Source: Ampelomyces quisqualis
Taxonomy: Eukaryota; Ascomycota; Dothideomycetes; Pleosporales; Phaeosphaeriaceae
Assembly (NCBI GenBank): GCA_018398575.1
Contig: JAGTXZ010000005.1
Coordinates: forward strand, 2,728,001 to 2,792,000
Length of the DNA: 64,000 nucleotides
Direction of reading: 5' to 3'
The notes below the pieces were generated by a model that was not told the DNA's origin, ran no database searches, and saw only the letters and a list, made by a program, of their open reading frames with translations. Position 1 is the stretch's first letter, and every line of letters starts with the position of its first letter. Of the stretch, positions 1 through 13,742 are shown in pieces. Made by a program: the position numbers and the translations under genes.

Positions 1-3000
1 CCCTTCTCTCTAACCTTATGTATTCTAAATAGCCCTTGCTATTTTAGAAAGAACTTACTAAGCACTAATTATTTGTTGTTGTAGTAGGAATCTCTTAGTA
101 GCACTAGGTTACTAACCTTTAACTTGTCTGTCCTTAGAACTCTATTCTTATTAAAGTAGTCCTTATTATTGTTTCTTAATTAGATAGTTTTGGCAATAGA
201 CTCTTATAGTCTAATATTATGCTTTTTAAATTAATAAGCCCTTATAGCTAAAAGCAAAGCAGTATTAGTAACTTTCTTCTAGAGTAGTGTTTGCTAGGTA
301 AGTATACATAATTCTATAGGCAAGACATGTTTGCAACTATAAGTAAGAAAAGCTAGAGTCTTTCTTGTAGCCTGCTTAACACTAGTTTAATTAGCTTATA
401 GGACTTAGTCTAAGTAGTTAACCTATATTCTGCTAAGCTTCTTTAAGGCGTTTACTATAGGCGCGTGTCCTTATTTAATTAAGCTCTAACCCTATAGATA
501 ATAGGCGCTAGCTACTACCTAGTGTATCCTAAATTACTGCTGTAGGTTAATTAGTAGGTGCTTGTTTTTAGGTCCTCTGTTAACTAAAATTTTAAGTAGC
601 AGTCTCTATTAACAAAAGACTTTTTGTTCTAGAAACTTAACAATAGATGCTAAGTCTGCGTTTAATAGGGCTTTAGCCTTAACCTACTGCGTTATAGTAC
701 ATTAAGCTACTACAAAGAACTTTTTGCCTCTAGCTACAAGTATATAGACTACATCTATTAATATCTAGCTAAAGAGCATTATTAGAAAGGTTGTTAGCTA
801 GAGTTTCTCTTAAAATGTTGCTAAGGCGTGTACTTAACACTCTAGGCATAATTTAACGTAGGACTTAATATTCTTATATTATCCTTCCTAATAATAACGC
901 GCCTATGCTTTCCGCTATATGCCCTTCTTTTTTTAGTGTTCTAATTTATTGTGCATAGCATTAATAATAGCTAAGCGTTTATTAGGCTTGTCTCTAACTT
1001 AACGTAGTAGGCGCTTTCTAGTTAGTATTAAGAAAAGGTGCCTTTCTCTAACTATAAATTTAAGTGCTCTTCTTATAAACTTTTTTATTTTAGCTCTTAA
1101 AAGACTATTAGGCTAGTAACAGAATAAAATCTATTAAGCCTAAGCTTAAGACTCTTTGTTATACACTTTATCTAGCAGGCTTTCTTTAAAATTAGAGTTA
1201 GCCTTATATACTCTATAACGTAGATTAGATACACGCAGCTATAGAGTAATAGTAAGCTGTACTAAATCTAAATAAGCGTTAATAAAGTCCTTAATATCCT
1301 CCTCTAGTTTATTAGGTAGCTTCTACCCTAGCTTCTTAGGGCTTCTTAAAAGAGCGTTAGCTACTACGTTTTTCTTCTCTTTAATATAAACTATATTAAA
1401 TTTCTATATATTAAGAAGTGCTAGCTACTACGTAACAAGAGCTCTTAGTAAGTTAGTTGCGCTTTGCTAAAGCTAGGCAACTAGAGTCTTTGCGTCTGTT
1501 TCTATAATAAACTCTACTCTATATAAGTAGGTCTAAAACTTCTTTAGCGCTAGGAGCAAGGCTTTGCACTTGTGTTTTCCTAAGTTTTAATTTTATTCTA
1601 ATTTAAACTAAACCCTACTTTTGTACTAGATAGAGTGCTAACAACTCTTTAGATCTAGCTGCATAAGGACTGCGCCCTAACTCTTTTAGCTACTATTAAC
1701 AGATATAACAATTAGAAGTAACAGCTCTATATAAGAGATAGAGACTAGTGCTAGCGTAGAGTATAGCGCGCGCTTTAATATATCTATTGCGCTCTATTAT
1801 TCTAAAAACTATTTAAAGAGCGCATTCTTGCGTAGCAGGCAGAATAGTAGCTCTAAAATAATAGCAAAATACTTAATCTATACTTTGTAATACACGCATA
1901 TACTAATAAACATTTAAATGTCTTTCTAGTTCCTGCAGAGCAGCTAGAAGAGTATTTTCTTAATTTTCTTATAGTTAAGATAGCGGCTAGTAGCGTTAAT
2001 ACAATAACCTACTACTACTATTAACGCGTAACAGAAGTCTAATTTGTAGCCTAATATTGTAGCTTTTGCGCGCTTAATGTCTGCTAATACAGCGTCTATA
2101 TTGCAGAGGTGTTCTGCAACGTATTTTCTAATACCTAGTTTAATTTCTATTCTATTGTAGGAGAACTTTAGTCTCTTAATGCAAACGTTATCTAGGTAAG
2201 GCCTATATTATTCTAGAATGTAATCTTAGCATATCTTAGTTATAACGCGTATAAATTTAGCAAATAAATTTATTGTGCCTATAAGTAGCGTGCATTAGTG
2301 TACTAGTCTAATAGGTGTATAGAACGCTATTACGTCTTAGAAGTCCTTGTATAACTCTACTTAGTTGTATCCTAAAAAGAAGTTAAGCAAGCTTATAATT
2401 ACGCAACTAGTAAAGTTTTTTACAAATTTATTAGAATTAGGCAGAGAGTTTGCGATGCAAATTGTAACTTTGTTAATCTTCTGCGCGTTGTTAATAAGCT
2501 AATATCCTTTGTCTTTCTTAGCTACTAGAAACTATAGGTTTTAGTATTAGCTTCTGTACAGTTTAAGAGCTTCTTAGTCAATACGTTTCTGTACTATGTT
2601 AACTACTACTTCTCTAAGTTTTTAGGAAATAGGGAACTAATTAGCTTACTATGCCTTGTAAAGAATAGTGTTAATTTTAATTAGAGGTACTACCTTATAG
2701 CTAACTTGTTCTAATTTGCTAAAGTCCTAGGCTAGGGCAGCTTCTTATTAGTATAGTAGCTCTTCTAGCATAGCTTGTTCTTGTAGAAGCAAGTCTAAAG
2801 AGATCTTTATCTTTAACAAGTGTTTAGGCGTAAGCCTTATGCCTCTAAGGAACTTTGCGTATTGTAGCTTAAAGTAGCTTAAGAATAGAGTGTTTTCCTT
2901 ATTTAGTACCTGTTAAATGCGCGCACGCTCTTTCTAATCTTTATACCTACTAATATCTCTGAAGGCCTATCCTAAGTTGTCTACTAGCTAGACCTTTTAA

Positions 3001-4413
3001 GCTTTTTGCTTATGCAAAGTGCTAACGTTAAAGAAAACGTTATTTAATTGTAGATTAGTTGTGCGCTTTAGCTAAATTGTTATTACTTTAACAAGTAACT
3101 TCTTCTTGCTAGTTATTTTACTAAGCTCTTACTCCTAGAAGCTCTTAGCACTAATATTAATCCTAAGACTCTAAGGGAGCTGCCTTACAACACTCGCTAT
3201 AATATTTTAAGAGTAGTAGCCTACGCTATTGCTAACAAGCATATACATTTATTACTATTACTAATAATAATAGATCTATTAGGCCCTGCGCCTATAGTGC
3301 CTACACCTAGCTACTAGAAGAACTGTGTTTCTAAGGGAATAATTAGTAATAAAGACTTCTGTAAGAGCTACTCTGTTGCTAAATTTATTGCTAGCCAATT
3401 ATTACTTAGAGTATCTAGGTCTATTTGAAGCCGTATTAAGTTTAATTAATAGTTCTAGTCTAGCTATGTAATAAGTTTAGAGAGAAGTAAAACGCTAGCA
3501 ATTATACTTTTCTAACGTTTCCTACAAGAGGCCTAGAGTAGAGCTCTAGCGCGTTAATCTAATTACTTCTTATGTACACAAATCTTGTACTGTGCTTACT
3601 ATCTTTGCTAAAGATTTAACAGTAGGTTAGCCTATTAGTAGCATACTTAATTCTAGCTTAAGCGTCTGTTAGAAAGAGATTGCCTAAGATAATTAGATTT
3701 GTGCACTCTTTAAGGATAAAGAAGCTAGTGCAGATTTTAATCCTTCTAATAGTAATAGGCACTCTTTATATAATGCCTAAGAACTCTTTAGTTAACCTGT
3801 TTACTGCTACTATCTTTACAGTCCTTATACTCTTTAGTAGAAAAGTAATTAGGAGTATAGCTTGTTCTACTATTTCTCTTTTTATAGTGTTAAGCTCTGC
3901 GCTAGAGTTAGTAAGGCTAAGAAACTAGGTTCTTTTAATATTAATAGGTACTTTTAGGCATTTCCTCCTAAGGTGTTCTACGCCTAAAGCTTAATTATAC
4001 TCTCTCTAACGGTAAGTAGGCTTGTAGAAGTCCTTGTTAGCAGTAAGCTTAAGGCCTAGTTCTTTATTACGTTAGATATATCTTTTAATCTAGCTAATCT
4101 CTAGGTCTAACTAGTGTTTAGTTTTAATACTAAAGTACTTGCTTACTTTTCTGTTTACTATCTTAACTAGCACGTAGTCTAGAAGTAAGCTCTAAGTTAG
4201 CAAGTTAATACTAGTTCTTATAGTAGGTTAGTTTCTATCTAAGTCTTTATTAGCGCTCTTAACTGTTGTGTAGCGCGTTAGGGCAACTAAAAGGTCCTTA
4301 AACTTAGCTAGTGTGTAGCTAGCTTAGAATAGCTTCTTCTTAACCTCTAGTATGTTGCTAATAATAGCCTTAAGATATAATAGAACTAGAGTATTAAGAA
4401 TACGCTAGATAAC
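1..4413 (-). mobile_element. Gypsy-type LTR retrotransposon fragment, RIP-degraded, running off the left edge
   Basis: Read on the minus strand, the region 1,330-2,600 gives recognisable but stop-filled Gypsy polymerase. The reverse transcriptase catalytic box reads YLDNVCIK at 2175-2198, where the usual form is YLDD; the second Asp has become Asn, the expected result of a G-to-A change. RNase H-like sequence follows towards 1,330, and integrase would lie towards or beyond position 1. The gag end is presumably near 3,700-4,400, but I could not confirm it. No LTR is visible, so the ends are not known. The right limit is set only by the neighbouring Copia LTR. It is a different Gypsy lineage from the other Gypsy copies in the window, judging by its distinct reverse transcriptase box. 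Confidence 0.7.
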
Positions 4414-4632
4414 TGTAGAAGCTAAGCGATACTATAGATTAGATTGTTGTAAGTAAAAAAGATTGTGTTACTTGTTCTATACTACCTAAGAACAGATTAG
4501 ATTAAATACACTAAGCTAAGAAACAGCTTAATAAGTTAGTCTAGTCCTAAATAGATTCTTGTCTTATTAGTAACATGCTTAGTTATTACACGTAACAGTT
4601 CTGTAATCTACTAATTTACATACTCTGTTACA
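4414..4632 (-). repeat. Copia 3' LTR (minus orientation)
   Basis: 219 bp, matching 11,729-11,947 along its whole length with scattered changes that are mostly transitions. On the minus strand it begins TGTAACAGAG and ends CTTCTACA, the usual TG...CA. The polypurine tract is adjacent on its inner side, which marks it as the 3' LTR. Confidence 0.85.
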
Positions 4633-5289
4633 TACTCCCTAGATTAGGTAAACTTATTAGCTTACCTAATCTGTTTAGCAAAGTAAAGTAGTAACAGAGG
4701 TAAATAGCAAGACTGCTTTGTATTGCAAGCGTTGCGTTGCTCTATTAATTAGCTTAAACAAGCAGTACTAGCGTATAACTTCTAGTTATTTACTAAATAT
4801 ATAACTAAATCTAATATTAGTCCTAATTGCTAGAAAATTTATAGCCTACGTTATGTTAATTAGGCCTTGTGTGTAGGTTTTGTAAGCAGGCAGTCTATAG
4901 GATAGGTGTAAAAAGACTGTTAGTGTAAGTTTACCTGTTAGCTAAGCTTTACTTTAGAGTGTTTGTTATAGCGCAGTCTATTGCTTAAGTAAAAGGTAGT
5001 CTATTAACGCGTGTTGTTATAGAGTAAGATTGCGTAACAAGGTAAGAGGAAGCGTAAGCAAGATTGTTGCCTAGTAGTTACGTTGCTTAGGTATAAAAAG
5101 GTTGCTTACTCTTATATTCTTACACTCTAGAGCATTAATTAACTAATTAATTAACTTGTTAACTAGCTACTTATCTATTAATTCTCTTTATTATCTACTT
5201 TATTAACTACTCTATCTATCTACTCTATTATAGTAAGTTTTTTCTACTCTTAATCTAGTTTGTTGCTAACTCTAGTAGCCTCTTAAAAA

Positions 5290-6300
5290 GAATTTATCTG
5301 TTGTAATTAACAAGATAGCTTACGCGCGCGCCTACAAGAAGAACGCTGCTACTTCTGCGCTTACTATTAAGAGTAAGAACAACTAGGTTCTAGCAAATCC
5401 TTTACGTTAATTCTAGCGCAAGACTAAGCAACGCAATTCCTTGCCTAAGAGTAGAGTAGTCTTTAGCAAAAAGACTATTAAGGTTAAGAAAGGAAAGCTT
5501 TACTCTAGTTTATGCTTACGCTATACCTCTTAGTTTACTAACAAGTAAGGCAACAGTTGCTACTACAGTAAAGCTAAATTAATAATAAGTAAGTGTTATA
5601 CAGCTTACCTAAACTATTCTTGCGTTAAAGTATAGGTTGTTCTAATTGCTATTAGTAATATACTTACTAATATAAGTAGCCTAGGTAATCTGCGTAAGCA
5701 GACTATGCAGATTATTATTAGCGTGTTTAAGAGAACTATTGCAGTAAGCTTTAAAGCTTCTTTAATCTTAGAAATAGCTAACTTGTTTATAGGAGCTAGA
5801 GAAGGCTTGCGCGTAGCTTAACTAGTAGCTTAAGGCTGCAAAGACCTTGCAGCAGGCTTAGAGCGCTCTAGCTCTTACTAGTTTTAAGGTAAGCTTAAGC
5901 TATGTTAAGCTAACTTTTAGCTTACTAGAAAAAGAGTCTGCGCGTCTTGCTTAAGGCTTTAGAGGATACAAGTTTTGTAGACTATTAAGCAGCTTTGTAG
6001 CTTAGGCTCTATTTACGCTAGTTAGGTAGCAGCTGTTGTTTAGTTAGCGTTGCAGCTTTTTTCTGCCTAACGCTTTACTGCTCAAGAAGTAGCTTTAGGC
6101 TACTTAGACTCTAATGCCTAAGCGTTAAGAGCTAGCGTAAGATTAGTTATTGTCTCTATTGCCTAAGGCTATAAGAGAGGTTAGAGATCTACTGTCTTTA
6201 AGCTGTAGATTAAGAGCTTTAAGTCTCTTAATCGCTAAGCGTTGTGCTTAGGCTTACAAGATAATAAATAAGGTCTTTAACTTTATAGAGGTAAGTTTCT
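5290..6300 (+). pseudogene. Decayed antisense frame with cysteine cluster, inside the Copia element
   Basis: This stretch lies between the Copia RNase H region and the 3' LTR. The plus strand, antisense to pol, gives a long frame broken only by TAG/TAA codons of the kind RIP creates from CAG, CAA, CGA or TGG. The N-terminal part is Lys/Arg-rich. At 5513-5608 it reads C-x2-Y-x11-C-x11-C-x3-Y, where both Tyr codons (TAT, TAC) are one G-to-A step from Cys; a further Cys is at 5621-5623. The same spacing recurs in the unrelated Gypsy element at 14335-14430. I do not recognise a named family. It may be a small zinc- or DNA-binding protein carried by the element. That it once coded for a protein is inference from the shared pattern. 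Confidence 0.5.
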
Positions 6301-9300
6301 TAATAGTTGTGCTTGTAATTTAGCGTTAGTAGTCTTAGTTTTTTGCGTGTTTGCTCTACTTAGATTCTATAGTAATCTTAAGCTTTAAGAGCTAGCAAAT
6401 TAATTAGTAGATAAAAAAGTTAAATTAATCTTTGTGTTTCTAAATTATTGCTTTGTAAGTAACTTGCTTAAATTCTTAAGGTTAAGAAGCTGCTTAAACT
6501 TAAAACATTGTTAATAGGTAAGGTTCTTAGTAACACTATTAGCAGGCATTAATCTAGATTCTAGATAGAATACCTAGAATAATCCTTTTAAGTGCTCTTG
6601 CCTAAGCTACATATTCTAAATGTTAACATACCTAAGCTTTGTAAATATCTGCTTATTTTTCTCTATAACTAGCTAGATAGTCTGCTAATTATTATACTAG
6701 ATATGCTATAGATCTTCTAGATTAAGCGTAAGCTCCTTAAAGAACTAGCTAAGCGCTATAAATTCTTTTGCAGCGTATTCTAGAGTAAGTAGCTTAGCTT
6801 CTGTAGTTAAGGTAGTAACTAATCCTTGTCTAGCAGCTTTCTAAGAGATTGCTTATCTAAACAGGATAGCTATATAACTATGTAAGGAATGCCTAGTTAA
6901 TTTATTGTTAGCAAAGAAGGCGTCTTTGCAATTAGTTAGTTCTAGACTATTAAAATCCCTATACTTAATTTAATTAAACCTTGGTTAGTAGAGATATATA
7001 ATTACCTGTTCTACAGCTTTAATATACTTGTCTAAAGAATTAGTTAAGAAATAGGAAAGCTTTAAGACTGCGTAGGCTATATTAGAGCAGATTATAATTG
7101 CAGTGTAGAGGACTAATCTAACTCTTTCTTAATAGGCCTTAATTTCTTTTTTACTATCTTCTCTAGTGTTCTTGTAGCGCTTCTTAGATAGTAAGAGTGT
7201 TAGAAAGAATAATCTATTATGTAGTCTAAATTTCTTAGTAATCTTGTTAATATAGGCGTTATAGACTAGAGTAATTGATTAGTCTAATCTGTTTTAGATA
7301 ACTCTAATTCTAAGGAACTATTCAATTAGTCCTTAATCCTAGATTTTATATTTACTAATAATCTTAGACTATAGATTCTTAGCTTTAAGCTTGTAATTTT
7401 TGTAGTAAATAAGTAGGATATTATTAACGTAGAACAGAACAAAGATTGTTTAATCCTAAGTAAAGAAAAGGCAGGGTTCTTTTTTAGACGCAAGTAGTCC
7501 TATTTTGCGCAGTAATCTTAAGAATTCTTTATACTAAAGTAATAGAGATTCTCTAAGCCTGTAGAGCGCTTAGTTAAGCCTAATACAAAGCCTAGCTTTC
7601 TTAAATTTATCTAGTAGATTATAAATTACTAAATTGTTAGCTATAATTAAGGCGTTAAGGAACGCTCTAACTACGTTATATTGCATAATTTCTAGATTAA
7701 ACTAGGCTGCAATAGCTATAGCAATCCTAAAAGACTTGGCTGCAAGTGTAGTAGCGTACGTAGTAAGTAGAAAGTTCTTCTCCTACAGATCTTCTCTTAC
7801 TACAAGCCTAGCCTTACACTTTAGAAAGTAACTATCTTAATTAAACTTATATACCTAGACCTATTTTAATAGAATTAGTTAATCCTTAGACTTATGCTTT
7901 AGAATCTCTTTCTAGGTACCTTACTTGTATACCTTATTAATATCCTTAAGAGAGGCATCTAATAACAGGCTTTTTATTAGATGTTAAAGCATCTACTTCT
8001 ATATATTAGGCAGCTTAGGCATATTATTTCTATAAGCACGCTTCTTAACAACTTAGTAATTTTAATTACTTAGCATAGCTGTTATAATTATAGCGTTTAG
8101 TGTTTTGTAACTAGAGCGCTTAGTCTAGGCTTCTATAAGGCCTAGTAGAAAAGTGTTCTTAAAATTGTCCTTCTAGTAATCTATAAATAGATCTGCAATT
8201 AATATATTTATACTCTTACCTCTTATCTAATTGTTATAATTCTTCTTATAGCAAAGTAGTATATATTAACTTAGTAGTTTATTAATCTTAAAGGCTGCTT
8301 TTTGCAGTTAACAACTTAATTGTGTAGAAGGATTTGCTAATCCTACTTTGTCTAGAGCTCTAGAGTTACTACTCCTAGGTTAAGTAGTAGAGGAGGAAAA
8401 GGCTAACTACCTATCCTGTTAGGAACCTATCTAATCTCTAGATACTAACGGGCTAGCTCTTTTAGAACCTAGCAATAGTCTTTAGCTGTTAGATCCTACA
8501 CGCTTAATAAGCTTAATACTAGATAACTTATCTAGTTCTAGAGTTGCCTCTAGCGTTACAAGCCTAGTATATTTACTTTAGTCTAAGAGAATTCCTAAAT
8601 GCTTGCTAGCCTTGCTAGCACTCTTCTTAGTTTTTACTTCTTTTCCTTTGTAATTATAAGATTAGCTAGTCTCTATAATCCTTAGGATTAGATGCTTACT
8701 CCTAAGCTGTTGCTTAGTAACTTTAGTAATTTCCTAGCTTAGGTAATCCTATAGAACAGGCAGGTTAATATCCTGCCTAGGATTATTAAGTTTACTAATA
8801 TGTAAAATATCCATAATCTTAAGCGCCTACTCCTTAGGCATCTTATCTTCTTAGTTACTAGAGTAGAATATAGATTTATTAAAGGTAACGTCCCTTAATA
8901 CAATTACTTAATAAATTAATAGAACTTATATGTAATAGATATTAGAGGCTCTATAGCCTACTAGATATCTAATATAACTATAAGGGTTAACTTTAAACTC
9001 TTACTTGTTTCTGCCTGCTGCTTAGTTGCAATTAAGAGGATACGCTCTACAGCTATAGGCATAAATACTACTCTAATTTAGGCGTAGGTTAGCAGTCCTG
9101 TGCCTAGTAATTGCTAGCTTATACTATTAAAAATATTACCTAACTAGGCGTACAGGACCTTATTTAGGGATTAAAAACTATAGATTTTTAGTAGGCTTGT
9201 GCTGTGTAAGTAGGCAGCTGCATCTATAATATATAGCTAGAGCTTAGTTAGAAGATTTATACTTGTGCGCATCTTAATTAATTTTGTAATTAGCTTCTAG

Positions 9301-11728
9301 CCTGCTTGCTTAGCTAATCTATTTAGCTGATGCGTGTATAGTAGCAGGCGTAGTATTTTAATTCTCTCTTGATCTACCTACTCCTTATACTGCAAACGCC
9401 CTCTCTAAGGCAGAGTTACAGTATTATTATCCTAATAGATTTCTACAATCTTTAGATTAAATTTGTTTCTAACCTAGGCTATAAATTTGTAAATTACTCT
9501 TATAATCTTAATTAACGTCTTATTATAAAGGTTGTAGTTAAAAAGCTTGCCTAAGTAGTCTTCTTTAATAATCAAAGACTATTCTTTATAAAGCTTACTT
9601 ATTAGTATATAAAACAAGTCTTAAGAAACTTAATAGAATAGTTATAGTAATCTTTCTCTTAGTTGTTGTAAGATAACTTAAGTTGCATAAGTAACTGCGC
9701 AGTCCTTACAATTAATCCTTTTAGTTCTATTTATTTTAACGTTCTAGGCTAAATAAGCAAGCGCTTAGAGTACTCGCTAGCCTAAGTAGCCTAACTATCT
9801 GTACTAAAGATCTTTGTTATCTTCTCTTAAATAATTAATATTAGATTAATGTAAGGTATATATAATTAGTAGTTATAGAACGTAGCGTATAACCTAGTTG
9901 TATTTAATAAATAAAAGGTTGTAAGCCTTATAGAGCTTATGTACAATAACGTTCTACTTGTATAATCTAAACTAAAGAGTGCTGTCTAATCTACTATGCT
10001 ATATACTTACCTGCTTAAGCAGTGCTGCAGATACAATGTTTACATAAAAGCTATTAATAACTTTAACCTTTTTAAGCTTTAAGTCTCTTGTGTATAGGCC
10101 TTCTAGACTATGTAAAACATTCCTAATTACTTAATTGCTATACCTAGTTACAGAGAGTAACTGTGTTCTAGCTTTAACTCTTTCTTTAGAGTAGGTAGAA
10201 CTAAACGTTCTTAGAATAAGAAGTAACTAATTATTAACAAAGTATACTACACTAGCTCTATTATAAATAGTGCTTCTTAAAAGTAGATAGGTTATAAACG
10301 TAGTTGTGTACACTCTAAAGTCTAGATTAGTAACATTAGGTTCTTAATTAAGGGTAGTTAGGTTAATTAGTGCTGCTACAACATCTCCTAGATATATTAC
10401 TACCTTAGTCCTAGAGGTTAACTAGTTAGCTATAATAAGTAGCGTCTAACTAGCTTTTTAAATCTTGTTATTAAGTGCAGCCTACTTAGAAGTGTTAAGC
10501 TACTTAAGGACCTTCTTTTAGTTAAAATTAGAGATCTTAATTAGTACTTTTTTTAGTAAGAATAATCTAGTAATTGTAGTCTTTAGTTACAGACAATCTA
10601 TTAGGTCCCATTTGTGCTTTTTATTGTTCCTGCAGAGGCAAAGTTTTAGCTTTGAATTGTCTTTGCCTTTGTTCTTTAGATTAGAGTTCTCTAAGTTTTT
10701 AATGTTCCTAAGGGTTGCAAAGGCTAAATAGGATTTTCCTTTAGTAACTAAGACTGCTTGCTTCTAAAGTATAAGAGAAAAGATTTTAGCTAGATTATAT
10801 ATAGTTATAACAGGCCAACTAAGGGCTACGTCTTTAATAATATCCTAATGCATTAATTAAGCATAATCTAGGGCGATCTTAACAGATAGAGCGTTAAGAA
10901 AGTTAGTAAGAGCAAGTTATCTCTCTACCTCTATAACTTAGAACGCTTAAGCCTTGCTGTAGATTACTTGCTATTTGTTAAACTATTTATCTAGAGTAAT
11001 TCTGCTGTGCCTAGCCTTTTCCAGATAAGCTTAATACTACTGCCTAACTAGGTGCATAGTATTGTTGTTTGTTAGGGCTAAGTTATGCTTAAGGATCCTA
11101 ATCAAGGCTTAGGGCATTATTTCTAAAGAGTTAAGCATTTTAATTGCTGCAGGTGCTATTAGATCCTTGGCTATAGTTAAACTAATCTATTCCTAGACGT
11201 TACTTAGTTTAGCTGCTTGTCTAGTCTATTTTAACGTATTAACTTTGTATTAGCAAACGTCTTCTTTGTAGCTGCTAAAGGCAAGTTTATAAGTAACTAG
11301 CTTTAGATTATATTAATTAAAAGCTTTATTGCAGATTTACGTGTTTAGATTAGTAGCTCTAGGTAGTAAAGCTAAGACTAGTTAACTTAAAGCAGCTAGA
11401 AGCTCTAGATATTTAGGTTTCTAGTTGTTAATTAGAAGCACTGTGTTGCTGTCTAGGTTAATCTAATCCTAGACTCCTTTGTTGTAAGTATAAAGCTAGA
11501 GTTAAGCAAACTAGTACAGCTAGTCTAACTAGCTAGTTAAAAAAACGTCTAGGCTAATCTTATTATTAGAATAGGAGTCTATAGTTATTAACTAGCTAAT
11601 TAAGTAGAGAGTATTTGTAAAGAGTTTTAAGGAGTATTAGAGTAATTGTTAATCTAGGTAGTATCTTAGCAAATACAAGGTGCGCAAAAGGAATTAACAC
11701 TATAGTCTTATTATGTAGGGCTTATAAC

Positions 11729-11947
11729 TGTAAGAGCTAAGCAATACTATAGATTAGATTATTGTAAGTAAAAAAGATTGTATTACTTGTTCTATACTAT
11801 GTAAGGATAGATTAGATTAAATACACTAAGCTAAGAAACAGCTTAATAAATTAGTCTAGTCCTAAATAGATCTCTATCTTATTAGTTACATGCTTAGTTA
11901 TTACACGTAACAACATCGTAATCTGCTGATTTATATCCTCTATTACA
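11729..11947 (-). repeat. Copia 5' LTR (minus orientation)
   Basis: 219 bp, the mate of 4,414-4,632. Its outer edge abuts truncated Gypsy reverse transcriptase sequence directly. Differences between the two LTRs are mainly C/T and G/A, as expected after RIP. Confidence 0.85.
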
Positions 11948-13742
11948 AAACGTAACCTAGGTACTTAGTATAGGTTACATAGAATTTACTCTTCTGTATG
12001 TCTACTTAGAGTCTAGTAGTGCGTAGGCGCTCTAGGACCTTTTAGACGTGTTTCTAATAAGAGTTTATATCCTTAGAGTAGATTAGAATATTATTAAGAT
12101 ACGTAATATAGAAATTGTTAAGATAATCAATTAGTATATTATTTATATAGCGCTAATACGTAGCTAGCTTATTATATAAGCTAAAAGAAAGAACCTTACA
12201 CTTATAGGTACTATAATAGGTCTAGAAAGTAGTATACTCTTTAGAGTTAGAATCTATACAAATTTTGTGAAAGGCAGCCCTAATGTTAAACTTAGTAAAG
12301 ATCTTAGCTTTAGAGAGGCAGAATAGTAGCTTATTAATACAAGAGATTAGATAGACGTTCTTGCGCGTAAGAGCGTTAATCTTCTAGTAGTCTACACAGA
12401 TGCGTATATCTCTATTTAGTTTGCGTATATAAAGAATAAGTAAAGTAAAAGAACTTTAGCTAGCCTTAATAAAACTCTTCTAAAGGTGTTTTTAGACGTA
12501 GGCCTTAGTAGCTTTAAGCTCTTTCTAATTCTACTTGTACAGAGAACTAAGCTTATTTAGTAATAGTTTTTTAAGAATAATCTTGTAATTGTATAGATAA
12601 TAGAAAGGCAATTAATTAGCTGCTAACTTACTAAAGATATCTTAATACTAGAAGTAGCAAGCAAGTAATTACTTATTTAATTAGTATTAATTGTTTGCGT
12701 TATTCTTAGAGACAAGGATCCTGTTAATCTTGTAGAGGCTTATTGTAAAGAACTTGTTTTAGAGCTCCTTTATAATAAAATAGAATGTATTAGTAGAAAT
12801 AAGAGCTATACAGGTAGTTAAAGAGGGTTTAGACTCTAAGCAAGAATGCTTAGTTAAGGTATAAGGAATCTCTAAGAATCTTTAGGCTAATAGAAGCTTT
12901 AAGTATGCCTTAATACAATAAATAAAAGAAGAAGAACAATAGTAAGAACTATTTTAGATATAATAGTCTTCTTTCTCTTATAAGGCGTTGCGTTGTTGTA
13001 CATTAAGATAGATAGTAGCTAGCACTATAGCTTAATGCAGAATAGTAGGAATAGGAGGTAAAAGAATAAGATACTTTAGACACTAGTGTTAACAAGAGTA
13101 TTTAAGGCGTAAGCTAATACCTTAGTTATAAAGAAGCGTAGGTATAAGGAAATAGAAACTACAAAACAAATAAGAAAGGTTAAGGTAGAATAGATTGTAA
13201 CAGCTTAGGCCTAGAGAGAAGTATTTTTTTAAGCGCTTCTGTTTCTTATATCATACACCTTCTAGTTAGGTAACTCTTAAGCATCTTTAAACTTATCTAC
13301 TTCTATAGCTTTAATCTAACGTATATAAGGCTTTGTATAATTACTAAAGTAGTATTTTAGCTTACTATAATTGTAATAACTACTAAAGGTCTTTTGTTAA
13401 TTAGGTTTAGAGGTCTTAGTAGAAAGATATACTGTTGTTAATTAATAGGCTAGCGCAGAATATGTTAGAGCGCTAGAGGTAGTTATCTAATTTAGCTTTA
13501 AACTATTTTATAGAGCTAGTCTAGTTAGTAATTTAGCAGTAGCTAGCAATATACTTAGAGTAAGATTATTCTTCTATTCTATATTATAGGTAGTAAGGTG
13601 TTCTACTATTAAATTAAATAAGTTCTTCTATTAGTACCTAAACCTTAGGTTAGGGGCTTATAGTCTTAGCGTAAGTTTTGTCTATAAGTAGTAAAACTAC
13701 TCTAAAAAGAGTACTTATCTCTTAACTATAGAACTTAGAAAC
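11948..13742 (-). mobile_element. Gypsy element (family of 24,541-31,629), 3' surviving part, truncated in reverse transcriptase
   Basis: On the minus strand this stretch matches the plus-strand Gypsy at 24,541-31,629. It shares the ICVDY reverse transcriptase block (around 12,395) and the RT box YLNNILIYSK at 12072-12101, followed by about 120 bp more before homology stops at the Copia LTR. The rest of RT, RNase H, integrase, chromodomain and the 3' LTR are missing. At its upstream end (13,742) homology is interrupted by the 217-bp-LTR Gypsy and resumes at 21,594, so this is one half of a split copy. Stop codons are frequent throughout. Confidence 0.8.

Larger units (their letters stand above)
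4414..11947 (-). mobile_element. Copia-type LTR retrotransposon, RIP-degraded, both LTRs present
   Basis: Two similar 219-bp terminal repeats bound 7.5 kb. Orientation is minus: the purine-rich tract GGGAGTA lies just inside the left LTR when read on the minus strand, and the domain order fits Copia in that direction. An integrase-like core lies around 9,350-9,600. The reverse transcriptase box reads YVNNILL at 7411-7434, where Copia elements have YVDDILL; both Asp codons carry G-to-A changes. RNase H would lie at about 6,600-7,000. About 2 kb between RNase H and the 3' LTR is not explained by pol and holds an antisense frame listed separately. No matching target-site duplication was found (ATAAC on the left, AAACG on the right). 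The flanks belong to two different Gypsy families, so the ends may have been rearranged. Confidence 0.85.

Noticed and set aside
3680..3928. 82-codon open frame in the AT-rich block
   Set aside because: It is Leu/Ile-rich like any AT-rich random frame, lies in degraded Gypsy sequence and shows no domain. Its length is not remarkable there.
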